Source: Planctomycetota bacterium (GTDB lineage Bacteria > Planctomycetota > Phycisphaerae > UBA1845 > PWPN01). Taken from it: 64,000 nt of DNA. The position numbers and the translations under genes were made by a program. Positions 17,524 to 27,118 of the stretch are shown here, one piece after another. The DNA lies in NCBI GenBank assembly GCA_022711465.1, contig JAKLEZ010000007.1, positions 215,624 to 279,623 on the forward strand, read 5' to 3'. How positions within the stretch are numbered: the stretch's first letter is position 1; each line of letters opens with the position of its first letter. Below the pieces are notes generated by a model that searched no databases, had not been told where the DNA came from, and saw only the letters and a list, made by a program, of their open reading frames with translations.

Positions 17524-18288
17524 CTAGCGGCCTTCCAGCAGCCGGTGTCCGAGGAAGTCGTCCAATTCCGGGGTGTTCAGGATCTTGTGAACCACCTTCT
17601 CAATGTCGTATTCAACGCGGAGGAACTCCACCCGGCCGTCGTCGTCCACCAACCCGTAGGCGGCCCGCGGGTCTCGGTCCCGGGGCTGACCGACGCTGCC
17701 GATGTTGATGATGACCTTGTCGTCCTCGGCTAATTCGTAGACGCCGGGTTCGGCCAATTCTTCTGGTGATTCGAAATAAGGGTCATCAACAAAAACGCCT
17801 GGGACATGGGTGTGTCCGATGAAGCATGCGATGTTCTGCAGGCGTTCGAAGTTAGCCATGAGCTTGTGGGGGTTGGAGTAGACGTCGTCGGCGAAAAGGT
17901 ACTCGTTGACCGGTCGGCGGGGCGAGCCGTGGACGAAGAGCATATCCTCATAGACCGCCCGAACGGGCAGCTTGCCGAGGAATTCCCATCTCCGGTCTCG
18001 AAGGGTCTTCCTGGGTTCGTCCTCGAGGATTTGCCGGGTCCAGTAGCAGGCTCGTTCGGCTCCGACGTTGAAGTTGTAGGGTTCGTAGAACACGGCATGG
18101 TCGTGGTTGCCGCAGATGGCGAATTCGCAGCGTTCGATGACGAGGTCGACGCACTCGCAGGGGTCGGGGCCGTATCCCACGATGTCGCCGAGGCAGACGA
18201 TCTTATCGACGCCGCGGGTCTCGATGTCGGCCAGGACCGCGGTGAGGGCCTCGATGTTGCTGTGAATGTCGCTGATAATGGCGAACAT
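17524..18288 (-). CDS. metallophosphoesterase (calcineurin-like)
   Basis: A 254-residue cytoplasmic metallophosphoesterase. The dinuclear metal-site motifs appear in order: FAIISDIHSN at the N-terminus, CLGDIVGYGPDP, ICGNHDHAV, LFVHGSPRR and IGHTHVPG, then NIGSVGQPRDRDPRAAY. This pattern matches the YfcE/diadenosine tetraphosphatase-like group with unassigned substrate. Start at ATG 18288, chosen because the catalytic Asp lies a few residues in; the frame is open further 5' without conserved sequence. Lies just upstream of the yidC gene on the same strand (60 nt), possibly one transcript. Another metallophosphoesterase is divergent 135 nt away. Confidence 0.9.
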   Translation of the reverse strand: MFAIISDIHSNIEALTAVLADIETRGVDKIVCLGDIVGYGPDPCECVDLVIERCEFAICGNHDHAVFYEPYNFNVGAERACYWTRQILEDEPRKTLRDRRWEFLGKLPVRAVYEDMLFVHGSPRRPVNEYLFADDVYSNPHKLMANFERLQNIACFIGHTHVPGVFVDDPYFESPEELAEPGVYELAEDDKVIINIGSVGQPRDRDPRAAYGLVDDDGRVEFLRVEYDIEKVVHKILNTPELDDFLGHRLLEGR

Positions 18289-18423
18289 GCGTTCGTTACC
18301 CCATGCGTCCGTGCCGGACCGCTCCTGGCCGGCGGATAACCGATCTGGCCTTAAGCCGGACGGCGAAAGGGGATATGCTACGGGCAATCCTGCCCGCAGG
18401 CAAATGAGCCGTGGGGAGTGCGA

Positions 18424-18918
18424 ATGAGGCTAGGGATCATGTCTGACAGCCATGGTCGGGTGGCCCTGGTGCGCCAGGCCCTGGCGGTGTTGAAGGCGGC
18501 GGGGGCGCAGGGCGTCGTGCACTGTGGGGACGTTGGCGGGCTTGAGGTTCTTGATGAATTGCTGGGCTGGCGATGCTGGTTCGTTTGGGGCAATACCGAC
18601 CGTCCGTGGCCGAGTTGGGAGCATCATGTGAGGGCTTTGGGCCTGCCCTGGCCGGACGGCCCGTGGAGTCTGACCCTTGCCGGCAGGAAGGTAGCGGTTT
18701 TCCATGGTCATGAATCCGGGATCCAGGCGGCGGCCGATTCCGGTGGTCACGACTACCTGCTTCACGGTCACACTCACCAGCGTGACGACTATCGGCGGGG
18801 CACCCTGCGGATCATCAATCCGGGTGCTCTGCACCGGGTATCCGTACCCACGGTGGCCCTGCTTGACTTGGGCACGGATGATCTGGCATTTCTTGAGGTT
18901 CCTGACCCGGGTCGCTGA
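18424..18918 (+). CDS. YfcE/MJ0936-type metallophosphodiesterase
   Basis: A 164-residue single-domain phosphodiesterase. Motifs: GIMSDSHGR, VVHCGDVGG, FVWGNTDR (Asn in place of the usual GNCD, Thr preceding Asp), VFHGHESG and LLHGHTHQR, then NPGALHR. Start ATG 18424 with GGGGAG 6 nt upstream; a GTG at 18418 is in frame. Members hydrolyse phosphodiester model substrates; the physiological substrate is not known. Divergent from another metallophosphoesterase gene and 33 nt upstream of an M20 peptidase gene that has its own promoter. Confidence 0.9.
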   Translation: MRLGIMSDSHGRVALVRQALAVLKAAGAQGVVHCGDVGGLEVLDELLGWRCWFVWGNTDRPWPSWEHHVRALGLPWPDGPWSLTLAGRKVAVFHGHESGIQAAADSGGHDYLLHGHTHQRDDYRRGTLRIINPGALHRVSVPTVALLDLGTDDLAFLEVPDPGR

Positions 18919-18943
18919 CGAGGGCGGGGTTCACCGGTACAAT
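18915..18943 (+). promoter_or_regulatory. promoter CTGACG-N17-TACAAT, leaderless layout
   Basis: CTGACG (18915-18920), a 17-nt spacer, TACAAT (18938-18943), then 8 nt to the ATG at 18952, which lacks a Shine-Dalgarno. The -35 overlaps the last codons of the upstream phosphodiesterase gene. Confidence 0.45.
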
Positions 18944-18951
18944 TGCCGGGC

Positions 18952-20142
18952 ATGGAGCGTCTCAGTGAGATGGAGAAGGATCGGGTGCGGGGGCTGCTGG
19001 CCGATCTGGTACGGATCGACAGTGCGGTCACATCGACGGAGCAGGCCAACCGGGACCGAACCGAGGAGCGGATTGCCGATTTCGTGAGCGACCGTCTTCG
19101 GCGTATGGGCATGACCGTGGAGCGTCAGGAGGTTTTCCCGGGTCGGCCCAATCTGATTGCCCACTGGCGGGAGAGGAGCACGGGCAAGCGGCTGGTGCTC
19201 GAGGCTCATCTGGACACTGTGACCGTCGAGGGGATGACGGTTGAGCCTTTTGCCGCCGAGGTACGTGACGGGCGGATGTACGGTCGGGGGACATGCGACA
19301 CCAAGGGTTCGATGGCCGCCTTCCTGGCCGCACTGGAGCTGGCCTACCATCGGGACATGTTGCCGGCCGACCAGATCTACTTTGTTGCGAGCATGAGCGA
19401 GGAGACGGGGTGTGACGGGGCGGCGGCCCTGATGGACTATGGATTTCGGGCTGACGCGGCGATCGTTGGCGAGCCGACGGGCTGTGGACTGGTCACCTGC
19501 CACAAGGGTCCGTTATGGATGGAGGTTGAGACCCGCGGCCGTTCCTGTCACGCCTCTGTGCCCGACCGCGGGGTGAACGCGATCGATCTGATGGCCAGGG
19601 TGGTTGAGTTCACGCATGGTCGGTGGCTGGAGTACATCGGGCGGGTTAGCCATCCGCTGCTTGGTCGTTCAACCGCCCAGGTCACGCTGATCCAGGGAGG
19701 GGCGAAGAGCAACATCATTCCGGCCCGATGTCGGGCCTTCATCGACAGCCGGCTGATTCCCTGGAAGGCCTCTTCGGAGCTCTTGGCGGATTTCGAACGG
19801 ATGTTGGCTGCGTATCTGGGCGACGAGCGGTGTTTCGCGATTGAAAGTGTCCGGACGCTCGCCCCGCTGGACACCCCGGTGGATGCGCCCTTGCCGCGCA
19901 GGCTGCTGGACCTGTGTCGTGAAGCCAACGGCCAGGAGGGGCCGCGAGGGGTGAACTACTTTGCAGACAGCGGTCCCTTCAGCAGCGCCGGCATTCCCTC
20001 GGTACTGATTGGTCCGGGCGACATTGCCCAGGCTCACACCGCCGACGAGTACCTGGACCTCGATCAGCTCTACCAAGCCACGGAGATCATGCTGACCTTA
20101 CTGACGCAGAACGCGGGGCGGTCGATACTCTCGGAGTCATGA
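18952..20142 (+). CDS. M20 family metallopeptidase/deacylase
   Basis: A 396-residue zinc hydrolase of the ArgE/DapE/ACY1/CPG2 group. Metal ligands and catalytic residues are visible: LEAHLDTVTVEG (His, Asp), GRGTCDTKGSMAA (bridging Asp), ASMSEETGCDGA (catalytic Glu pair), IVGEPTG, and the C-terminal IAQAHTADEYLDLDQ (His ligand). The dimerisation domain lies between (CHASVPDRGVNAIDLM). Family substrates include N-acetylornithine, succinyl-diaminopimelate and acyl amino acids; no neighbour decides between them. Start at ATG 18952. Confidence 0.9.
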   Translation: MERLSEMEKDRVRGLLADLVRIDSAVTSTEQANRDRTEERIADFVSDRLRRMGMTVERQEVFPGRPNLIAHWRERSTGKRLVLEAHLDTVTVEGMTVEPFAAEVRDGRMYGRGTCDTKGSMAAFLAALELAYHRDMLPADQIYFVASMSEETGCDGAAALMDYGFRADAAIVGEPTGCGLVTCHKGPLWMEVETRGRSCHASVPDRGVNAIDLMARVVEFTHGRWLEYIGRVSHPLLGRSTAQVTLIQGGAKSNIIPARCRAFIDSRLIPWKASSELLADFERMLAAYLGDERCFAIESVRTLAPLDTPVDAPLPRRLLDLCREANGQEGPRGVNYFADSGPFSSAGIPSVLIGPGDIAQAHTADEYLDLDQLYQATEIMLTLLTQNAGRSILSES

Positions 20143-20215
20143 GGGCGGTGTCCCGTCAGGGGTGGATCCCGGCCGGTTGAGGGGGGGCGGGCGCCGTGCC
20201 CGGATCGATGGTTGT

Positions 20216-20956
20216 TCACAGCCGGCGCAACTGGTTCAGAGTTGTTCGAAAATCCTTCGGGAGCGGAGCCTCGAAGGTGACCGGTTCTCCGTTTGCCGGA
20301 TGGATGAACGTGACCCGGGCGGCGTGGAGCGACAGCCGCCCGATGAGTGGTCTTTCTTCGTGGCGGGTGCTGGGATGGTAGTCTGTCTTGAGCGATGACA
20401 GCATCAGGCCGGTCGTGTGGCCGTAGAGGGGGTCGACGGACAGGGGATGGCCGATCGCGGCCATATGGACGCGGATCTGGTGCATCCGTCCGGTCAATGG
20501 TCGGCATTCCAGGAGGGTATTTCCCGCCACGCGTTCGATGACGCGGTAGAGGGTACGTGAGGGCTTGCCACCGACGGTTGTGACCTCGGCTCGGGTTCCG
20601 CTCGGGTCGGTGAGGATGGGCAGGTTGACCTCGCCGTCGGCCATGACGTGTCCCTGGACGAGGGCGAGATAGACCTTGTCGATGGTTCGGTTCATAAATT
20701 GCTCGGTGAGTGCGCGCTGGGCCTGCGGTGTGCGGGCGAAGACGATCGTGCCGCTGGCGTCGCGGTCCAGGCGGTGAACGGTATGGAAGGGTTCGTGGGG
20801 CGGTACCAGCCTGCTTGAACGGAGCAGGGCGGGCAGGCAGTTTTCTTTTTCCCGGCCGGGGACGGACACGATGCCTGCGGGCTTGTCGATGACCAGCAGG
20901 TGGTCGTCGATGTGCAGGATCGTGGGTACTGGGTCCTTAGGGTGCTTGTGGGGCAT
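20216..20956 (-). CDS. RluA-family RNA pseudouridine synthase
   Basis: A 246-residue synthase. The catalytic motif HTVHRLDRDASGTIVFAR holds the active Asp; LLVIDKPAGIVSVPG and LLECRPLTGRMHQIRVHMAAIGHPL complete the family blocks. There is no N-terminal S4 domain at this start (ATG 20956; the frame is open further 5' with Arg-rich, non-conserved sequence). Target may be 23S rRNA or tRNA; this cannot be told. Convergent with the M20 peptidase gene. Confidence 0.92.
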   Translation of the reverse strand: MPHKHPKDPVPTILHIDDHLLVIDKPAGIVSVPGREKENCLPALLRSSRLVPPHEPFHTVHRLDRDASGTIVFARTPQAQRALTEQFMNRTIDKVYLALVQGHVMADGEVNLPILTDPSGTRAEVTTVGGKPSRTLYRVIERVAGNTLLECRPLTGRMHQIRVHMAAIGHPLSVDPLYGHTTGLMLSSLKTDYHPSTRHEERPLIGRLSLHAARVTFIHPANGEPVTFEAPLPKDFRTTLNQLRRL

Positions 20957-21303
20957 TCCTTGTTTTCCTGGGCCGGCCTCCGCCGGGCGGCATTGTGGCC
21001 GCTTTCGTGTTGCGTGTCGGCATCGACTGCGACGAGTGTCCCGGCGCAAGGACCTGCGGCAAGATAGCATCGAAGGGTGTGGGTTGCACGTGGGCGCGCA
21101 GGCATTTTGAATGGTCGGGTGGCCATTTCGTTTGGCGCTGATTCAGTACTGTACTCCGTGAGCAGCCGCAGGAGTGCGTCTGGCGGCGTGGCTGGCAGAC
21201 GCCTGAGGGAGCGCCGGCGGGAGTGAACCTCGTGAATTACTCGCTGGCCCGCCTGCGTACGAGGGAGGAGATGGGCCAGAAGCGGTGTATCGGTTCGCGT
21301 GGT
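20957..21303. other. 347-nt spacer with two inverted repeats
   Basis: No gene is supported. Two structures stand out: the 11-nt palindrome AGTACTGTACT at 21145-21155, and a 7-bp inverted repeat GCGTCTG (21176-21182)/CAGACGC (21196-21202) with a 13-nt loop. The latter lies ~100 nt after the glnS stop on the minus strand but has no T tract. Confidence 0.35.
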
Positions 21304-23016
21304 TCAACTGGCCCGTGCCTTTTCCACCTTCGCCCAGGAGTCCTTGAGCGATACCGTCCGGTTGAAGACCAGTGCACCGGGACTGGAGTCCTTGTCCACG
21401 CAGAAGTAGCCCTGGCGTTCGAACTGGTATTTGCCGCCTGGGGAGGCGTTGGCCAGGCTGGGTTCCAGCTTGCAGTCTCTAAGTCGTTCGAGCGACCTGG
21501 GGTTCAGGTTGGCCTTGTAGTCCTGGCCCTCGGGCACGTCGTCGGGATCGGGCCGAGTGAAGAGGTGGTCGTAGAGTCTCAGCTCGGCGTTGACCGCGTG
21601 GGCGGCGGACACCCAGTGGACGGTGGCCTTGACCTTACGGCCGTCGGGCGAGTCGCCGCCGCGGGTTGCGGGGTCATAGGTGCAGTGCAGCTCGATCACC
21701 TCGCCGGTGGCCGGATCCTTGACCGCATTCCGGCAGGTGAGGAAGTAGGCGTATCGGAAGCGGACTTCCTTGCCGATGGAGAGGCGGTAGAACTTGGGCG
21801 GGGGGATCTCGCGGAAGTCGTCCTGTTCGATGTAAAGGACCTTGGAGAAGGGCACCTTACGTGTGCCGGCGGCCGGGTCCTCGGGGTTATTGACGGCGTC
21901 GAGATCCTCGACCTGGCCGTCGGGGTAGTTGTCGATCACGACCTTGAGGGGGCGAAGCACGGCCATGGCTCGCGGGGCTCGCCGGTTGAGGTCGTCGCGG
22001 AGGCAGTGTTCGAGGAGGGCGATGTCTACGACGCTGTCCATGCGGTTGACGCCGATTCGCCGGCAGAATTCCCGGATCGCTTCCGGCGTGTAGCCTCGCC
22101 GTCGCAGACCCGAGAGGGTTGGCATTCGGGGGTCGTCCCACCCGTTCACGTAGCCATTTCTGACCAGCTCGAGGAGCCGCCGCTTGCTCATCACGGTGTA
22201 GTTGAGGTTCAGCCGGGCGAACTCGATTTGTTGCGGGGCGTAGATGCCCAGCTCGTTGATGAACCAGTCGTAGAGTGGCCGGTGGTTCTCGAACTCGAGG
22301 GTGCAGATCGAGTGGGTGATTTGTTCGATGGAGTCGGACTGCCCGTGGGTGAAGTCGTACATCGGGTAGATGCACCATTTGTCGCCCACATGGGGATGGC
22401 TGGCGTGCAGGATGCGGTACATGACCGGGTCGCGCAGGTTGAGGTTGGGCGAGGCCATGTCGATCTTGGCCCGCAGCGTTCGTGAGCCGTCGGGGAACTC
22501 GCCTTTTCTCATACGTTCGAACAGATCCAGGTTCTCCTCGGCGGAGCGGTTGCGGTAGGGGCTGTCCTTGCCCGGCTGGGTCAGGGTGCCGCGGTAGAGA
22601 CGGACCTGTTCGCCGTCCAGGTCGCAGACGTATGCCTTACCGGCCTTGATCATCTGGATGGCCCAGGTGTAGAGTTGGTCGAAGTACTCCGAGGCGTAGT
22701 ACTCATGCTTGCCCCAGTCGAAGCCCAGCCAGCGGATATCCTCCTTGATCGAGTCGATGTACTCCTGTTCTTCCTTGACCGGGTTGGTGTCATCGAAGCG
22801 TAAGTGGCAGCGAGCGCCGGCGGGGGCCTTGTCCTTGTAGTCCTGGGCCAAGCCGAAGTTCAGGCAGATGCTCTTGGCATGGCCGATGTGGAGGTAGCCA
22901 TTTGGTTCGGGCGGGAAGCGGGTCACGACCCGTCCGCCGTGCTTGTCCGTGTGCAGATCTTGTTCAATGATGTCGTGGATGAAACTGGTGGACGGCTTCG
23001 TCTCGTTGTCGGCCAT
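21304..23016 (-). CDS. glnS: glutaminyl-tRNA synthetase
   Basis: A 570-residue class I synthetase charging tRNA-Gln. HIGH-type motif in [17 protein letters not shown] near residue 40; the KMSKS-equivalent is VMSKR ([16 protein letters not shown]); [10 protein letters not shown] and [16 protein letters not shown] distinguish GlnRS from GluRS; the anticodon-binding beta-barrels follow ([24 protein letters not shown]). Full length. The ATG at 23016 (MADNETKPS) is supported by AAGGA about 11 nt upstream and by family length; the frame is open further 5' without conservation. A dedicated GlnRS implies direct charging of tRNA-Gln, without needing GatCAB. Confidence 0.96.
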   Translation of the reverse strand: MADNETKPSTSFIHDIIEQDLHTDKHGGRVVTRFPPEPNGYLHIGHAKSICLNFGLAQDYKDKAPAGARCHLRFDDTNPVKEEQEYIDSIKEDIRWLGFDWGKHEYYASEYFDQLYTWAIQMIKAGKAYVCDLDGEQVRLYRGTLTQPGKDSPYRNRSAEENLDLFERMRKGEFPDGSRTLRAKIDMASPNLNLRDPVMYRILHASHPHVGDKWCIYPMYDFTHGQSDSIEQITHSICTLEFENHRPLYDWFINELGIYAPQQIEFARLNLNYTVMSKRRLLELVRNGYVNGWDDPRMPTLSGLRRRGYTPEAIREFCRRIGVNRMDSVVDIALLEHCLRDDLNRRAPRAMAVLRPLKVVIDNYPDGQVEDLDAVNNPEDPAAGTRKVPFSKVLYIEQDDFREIPPPKFYRLSIGKEVRFRYAYFLTCRNAVKDPATGEVIELHCTYDPATRGGDSPDGRKVKATVHWVSAAHAVNAELRLYDHLFTRPDPDDVPEGQDYKANLNPRSLERLRDCKLEPSLANASPGGKYQFERQGYFCVDKDSSPGALVFNRTVSLKDSWAKVEKARAS

Positions 23017-23195
23017 GTCTGGTGTTTTCCTTTGCTGGGTGCCCTGTCGAGGCGATGTGGGGGCGGGCTTACGGCCCGTCGATCTGCGGTACTGTGGCTC
23101 GTGTGTAAGACCTTCGAGTTCCCTCATCGCGCGATCGGGCGGCACTGGAGCGGCATTATAGCCCGGAGTCCTGGTGTCCGGGAGTCGAGCCGCGT

Positions 23196-24242
23196 TCAGT
23201 CCTGGGCGGGTCTGGTGGTCGCCGTGGGGTGGAGGCCCAGACGAACGCGGGGGATCTGCACCTGCACGCGGCGCACGTGGGGATTGCCCTTGGTCGGCCA
23301 GAGGGCGACCCGGACGACATAGGATCCGTTCTTCTCGTAGGTATGTGTGGGGCTGGGCAGCGGCGATGTCTCCGTCTGGTCGCCGAAGTCCCACAGGTAG
23401 CGGGTCGGCTCGAAAGTGGAGCGGACGCTGAAAGTGAGCTTCATGGGTGTAGCGGGGTCATCTTTGACACTCACCCGGATCCACGGCCGGTGTGTGGCCG
23501 TGTCGCTGAAGAACGTGACCACCGGTGAGGGTTCGCGGCGGTGGAAACCAGGGCGCTCGAGCACGGTGGGCTCCAGGTCATGGCTCCGCAGCCAAGCGAT
23601 GCAGTTCGCCGGCTGCTTACCCAGGAGCAGATCCTCGGAGCCGAACAAGACCTGGATCGGCTGATAGCGATCGAGGAAAGGCACGCAGGGTTGGACGAAG
23701 GCTGGGTCGAAGTTGCCCTGTCGAACGGAGATGGCCCGGAAGATTCCCGGATGCCGAAGACCGGTGAACAAGGCGGCGTAGCTACCGGCCGACCAGCCGG
23801 TGAGGAAGACTCGGCTGTCATCGATGGCATAGGCTGCCTGAATGGTCCTGACCAGCCCCAGGATGGCCTGCTCATCCTCCATCTGGCGACGGATCTGCTC
23901 GGTCGGGGGCGGTGTGAGATCGCCCCGCGTTCCGACCAGGTCAGGTGCGGCCAGCAGGAAACCTCGTCGTTCTGCGAGTCCGCGCCACTCGTTGAACTGG
24001 GCGGTGGCGGTGTCATAGGGTGGTGTGCCATGGCAGGTGATGACCAGAGGCCATCGCCGCGTATCGGTGTAGTTGGCGGGCACGTAGAGCGAGTAGGGGC
24101 GTTGGGACTCCGGCTCCCGCTCCTTCACTACCCTACCTGGGGAAGGCAGGTTCTGGACAACCGGGCAGCCCGTCGCGAGCGTCAGGAGGATGACGGAGAG
24201 CCCGTGGATGCACACGTACCGTGCCGAAAGCCTGACTGGCAA
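23196..24242 (-). CDS. lipoprotein esterase with C-terminal PKD domain
   Basis: A 348-residue predicted lipoprotein. The TTG at 24242 is chosen because GGGAGGT lies 6 nt upstream and the product then begins [14 protein letters not shown], followed by a hydrophobic stretch and the lipobox LATGC; no ATG is in a suitable place. Residues ~45-250 are an alpha/beta hydrolase of the PHB-depolymerase/feruloyl esterase group: [14 protein letters not shown], nucleophile Ser in [10 protein letters not shown], and [10 protein letters not shown] with the probable catalytic His. Residues ~265-330 form a PKD domain ([27 protein letters not shown]). Expected to act at the outer surface on an ester-linked polymer; substrate unknown. 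Confidence 0.82.
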   Translation of the reverse strand: MPVRLSARYVCIHGLSVILLTLATGCPVVQNLPSPGRVVKEREPESQRPYSLYVPANYTDTRRWPLVITCHGTPPYDTATAQFNEWRGLAERRGFLLAAPDLVGTRGDLTPPPTEQIRRQMEDEQAILGLVRTIQAAYAIDDSRVFLTGWSAGSYAALFTGLRHPGIFRAISVRQGNFDPAFVQPCVPFLDRYQPIQVLFGSEDLLLGKQPANCIAWLRSHDLEPTVLERPGFHRREPSPVVTFFSDTATHRPWIRVSVKDDPATPMKLTFSVRSTFEPTRYLWDFGDQTETSPLPSPTHTYEKNGSYVVRVALWPTKGNPHVRRVQVQIPRVRLGLHPTATTRPAQD

Positions 24243-24856
24243 GGCGCCACCTCCCACGTTGCCGTCGCTGTCTCCGTTGAGCCGGAGCAGGAGGGTCAGA
24301 CGGATTATCGGGCTGCTGCGGCAAGAGTCAATCGTGTCGAGGATGGGCGAAGGTGCTTCGCGGGCGGGTTTCCCGCTTCTTGATGGTTGCATGCGGGATA
24401 CACTGAGGTGCGATCCGGCCGGCTTCGCAGTCGAGTGGCTGGGGCATCCGGTGTCGGGTCCGCCGTTGCGTGGTGGGTGGAGTTGGAGGCTCAAGGTCTG
24501 TGCGGGTGTGGTCGGGGGCGAGCCGACGCCGCCGGGTGAGGCCTCGCTTGGTCGTGGCGAGGATCCGGCGGGGCGCTGATTCGCTCATCAGTACCGGATG
24601 GACCGGTCGATACTGGGTGTTATTGGGACCGTTCTGTGACTCGGGGGGGGGCGGTCCAGCAGGAGCGGGAGGGCTGTGCTTTGCAGCTATACTGTAAAGC
24701 AGATTGGGTGTTTTTTTTCGTTCTGGCGCCTTTCCTCTTGTGGCGCGAGGGGTTATAAAGGTGCCTGGCGCAATCAAGTCCAAGTAATGGCCGGACGTCC
24801 GATCATCGGATCGGCGGGTTCAAGTTCAAGCGGTTGCAGAGCGGGAGTCCTGCTCC
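24243..24856. other. 614-nt divergent intergenic region
   Basis: Lies between the divergent esterase and symporter accessory genes. Frames longer than 100 codons exist on both strands, but their composition (Pro/Arg-rich) and lack of any recognisable feature argue against coding. A stem-loop with a downstream T8 run at 24678-24718 is the only clear structure. Confidence 0.4.
24678..24718 (+). promoter_or_regulatory. stem-loop followed by T8, in the symporter leader region
   Basis: GCTTTGCAG (24678-24686) pairs with CTGTAAAGC (24692-24700) through 8 Watson-Crick pairs and one G-U, with a 5-nt loop. Ten nt later is a run of eight T (24711-24718). The gap makes it an imperfect intrinsic terminator. 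It could be an attenuator in the leader of the downstream transport operon. Confidence 0.35.
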
Positions 24857-25027
24857 ATGTTCGGAATAGATGACCCCTTCGTCTGGCTGGCGTATGTCCT
24901 TTCGATCACGAGCGTGATTCTGTGTCTCATTTACGGCCTGTTCACGTGGAACAAGAGTGATGATCCGGTGAGCGTTGAGGACAGGCACTGGGAAACGCGC
25001 GAGAAGAAGACTGAAGAAGAGACGTAG
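24857..25027 (+). CDS. symporter small accessory protein
   Basis: A 56-residue single-pass membrane protein: MFGIDDPFVWLAYVL, then a hydrophobic helix (SITSVILCLIYGLF) and a charged C-terminal tail (REKKTEEET). Short proteins with this MxGIDDPxxxLAY start are regularly encoded just before sodium:solute symporters, exactly as here: the symporter begins 82 nt downstream. Presumably it binds or stabilises the transporter. GGAG lies 10 nt upstream of the ATG. Confidence 0.78.
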   Translation: MFGIDDPFVWLAYVLSITSVILCLIYGLFTWNKSDDPVSVEDRHWETREKKTEEET

Positions 25028-25109
25028 GGTTGTCGGGCAGGGCGCTCCCGTGGCCCGGTTCTGTTGAGCATGGCGCGTGTGCTCCGGACCCCGAGTGGAA
25101 GGAGATCCC

Positions 25110-27050
25110 GTGGTGCTGGCGCAGTCCGTGGGATTGATGGAACTCACCTGTGTTGTGGCCTACCTGGCGGTGGTGGCGTACCTGGGTTGGCTGGGTTACC
25201 GCAGGACGCAATCGGCCACGGACTACCTGATTGCCGGCCGGAAGGCGCATCCGTTCGTCATGGCGATGAGCTATGGCTCCACGTTTATCTCCACCAGTGC
25301 GATCGTAGGATTCGGCGGTGTGGCCGGTCTGTTCGGCATGAGCGTGCTGTGGCTGACGGTCTTCAACATCTTCGTGGGGATTTTCGTCGCGTTTGTATTC
25401 CTCGGCGGGCCGACGCGGCGAATGGGGCATCGGCTTGACGCTCACACTTTCCCGGAGTTGCTTGGGCGGCGCTACAACAGCAAGTTCATCCAGGTTTTTG
25501 CCGGCCTGATCATTTTCATGTTCATGCCTATCTATGCGTCGGCGGTGATCATTGGCGGGACTGAGTTCATCTCGTCGGCCTTCGCCATCCCGTACAACGT
25601 GGCCCTCCTGTCGCTGAGCGCGATCGTGGCCGTGTATGTCCTGGCCGGCGGGCTCAAAGGGGTGATGTACACTGATGCGTTGCAGGGCGTGATCATGTTC
25701 CTGGGGATGGCGACTCTGCTGGTGGGCACGTATTGGACGCTGGGCGGCGTGACCGAAGCTCACCGCGAGTTGACCGCGATGGCCGGACAGGCGTTTGCCG
25801 GCTTCAAAGCGGTGGGTCATCAAGGCTGGACGGCGATGCCGAAGTTCGGCTTTGGATGGGGCGGGATCGACCCGGCCGCCGGAAAACCGTCTCCCTTTGA
25901 CATGTGGTGGATCGTAGTCAGCAGTATAGTCTTGGGCGTGGGCGTTGGGGTCCTGGCCCAGCCGCAGCTCGTGGTGCGGTTCATGACGGTCAAGTCAAAG
26001 CGGGAGCTCAACCGGGCGGTTCCGACGGGGGGCGTGTTCATCCTCATGATGACTGGTGTCGCATTCACCGTAGGGGCGCTCAGTAACGCTTACTTCTACA
26101 AGCACGAGAAGATCGTGGGCCGGATTGTTCGGACGACCAGCGAGGCCAAGGTGATTGCCAAGAAGGAGGCGACGGCGGAGGTCCGTGTGCCCTGTACGCT
26201 GATTCATCTCGATGTGGACGGGGATGAGCAGGAGGATGTGCACCTGGTGAAGGAAGGGCTTGGCAAGGCTGCGGCCCTGATGCCGAAGGCGGAGATCCGC
26301 GACCTGGGCGACGGGAGGGTGGAGGTGAGTCCCCGGGCCACCAGCTTCACGCGGGCGCTGGTTCGCAAGGGTGAGGACTGGATGTTCAATGTGGACAGCA
26401 TTATTCCGACCTTCGTGACCAGTTGCATGCCGCGGTGGTTTGAGGTCATCTTTCTGTTGACCTTGCTGGCGGCTGCGATGAGCACGATTTCGAGCCAGTT
26501 CCACACTGCGGGGACGGCCATTGGCCGTGACGTATTTGAGCAGGTTCGCGGAAGCGGCGGTGATCCGGGTGCCGGCCACGGCAGCACGCACATTGTTCGG
26601 CTGGGGATGATCCTGGGCATCATTCTGGCGGTGATTTTCGCGTTTTACGCTCGCGGCGGATACATCGTGGCTCGGGCGACGGCGATCTTTTTCGGCTTGT
26701 GTGCCGCGGCGTTTCTGCCGAGCTTTGTCGGCGGTTTGTTTTTCCGGCGTATGACCAAGGCGGCGGCGATCGTTTCGATGTTTGTTGGGTTTGGGGTGTC
26801 GCTGTTCTGGGTTTTGCTTGTGAAGGGGAGCGAGGCGGGCTCCATAGGTTTGGTGCAGTGGGTGACCGGTGATCCGAAGCGGGCCAGCATCTTGTCGGCC
26901 CACCCCAACTGGCCGGTCGTGGAGCCGATCGTCGTGGCGTTGCCGTTGTCGATCGTGGCGGCGGTATTGGTCAGTCTATTGACTCGCCCACCGGGGGCGG
27001 ATCATGTGAAGAGATGTTTCGGGTCAGGGGCTGGCTCGTCGAGCGGTTGA
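25110..27050 (+). CDS. sodium:solute symporter (SSS family)
   Basis: A 646-residue sodium-coupled transporter. The GTG at 25110 has AAGGAG 5 nt upstream. Around 13 hydrophobic segments are seen; SSS hallmarks include SATDYLIAGRKAHPFVMAMSYGSTFIS-type sequence near residue 40, GGLKGVMYTDALQGVIM near 185 and PRWFEVIFLLTLLAAAMSTISSQFHTAG near 440. Between the segments ending FYKHEK (~330) and NVDSIIP (~427) there is an extra hydrophilic domain of ~95 residues, longer than the usual loop. Its position after a porin-like and before aryl-CoA genes suggests uptake of an organic (possibly aromatic) acid; this is inference. Confidence 0.88.
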   Translation: MVLAQSVGLMELTCVVAYLAVVAYLGWLGYRRTQSATDYLIAGRKAHPFVMAMSYGSTFISTSAIVGFGGVAGLFGMSVLWLTVFNIFVGIFVAFVFLGGPTRRMGHRLDAHTFPELLGRRYNSKFIQVFAGLIIFMFMPIYASAVIIGGTEFISSAFAIPYNVALLSLSAIVAVYVLAGGLKGVMYTDALQGVIMFLGMATLLVGTYWTLGGVTEAHRELTAMAGQAFAGFKAVGHQGWTAMPKFGFGWGGIDPAAGKPSPFDMWWIVVSSIVLGVGVGVLAQPQLVVRFMTVKSKRELNRAVPTGGVFILMMTGVAFTVGALSNAYFYKHEKIVGRIVRTTSEAKVIAKKEATAEVRVPCTLIHLDVDGDEQEDVHLVKEGLGKAAALMPKAEIRDLGDGRVEVSPRATSFTRALVRKGEDWMFNVDSIIPTFVTSCMPRWFEVIFLLTLLAAAMSTISSQFHTAGTAIGRDVFEQVRGSGGDPGAGHGSTHIVRLGMILGIILAVIFAFYARGGYIVARATAIFFGLCAAAFLPSFVGGLFFRRMTKAAAIVSMFVGFGVSLFWVLLVKGSEAGSIGLVQWVTGDPKRASILSAHPNWPVVEPIVVALPLSIVAAVLVSLLTRPPGADHVKRCFGSGAGSSSG

Positions 27051-27118
27051 TGTTTCATCGCCCGCGTCGACTGGGGCCAGGTCTTTGGGCACAAGGCGTT
27101 GAAAGGAGTGTCACAGGC

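Noticed and set aside
21145..21155. AGTACTGTACT as an SOS (LexA) box
   Set aside because: Does not match a known LexA consensus fully and no damage-response gene is adjacent.
21223..22485. 420-codon plus-strand frame opposite glnS
   Set aside because: Gly/Val/Asp-rich shadow of a clear glutaminyl-tRNA synthetase on the other strand.
24328..24783. 151-codon minus-strand frame in the 614-nt divergent gap
   Set aside because: Pro/Arg/Thr-rich composition, no ribosome site, overlaps the stem-loop and T8 tract; unlikely to be coding.
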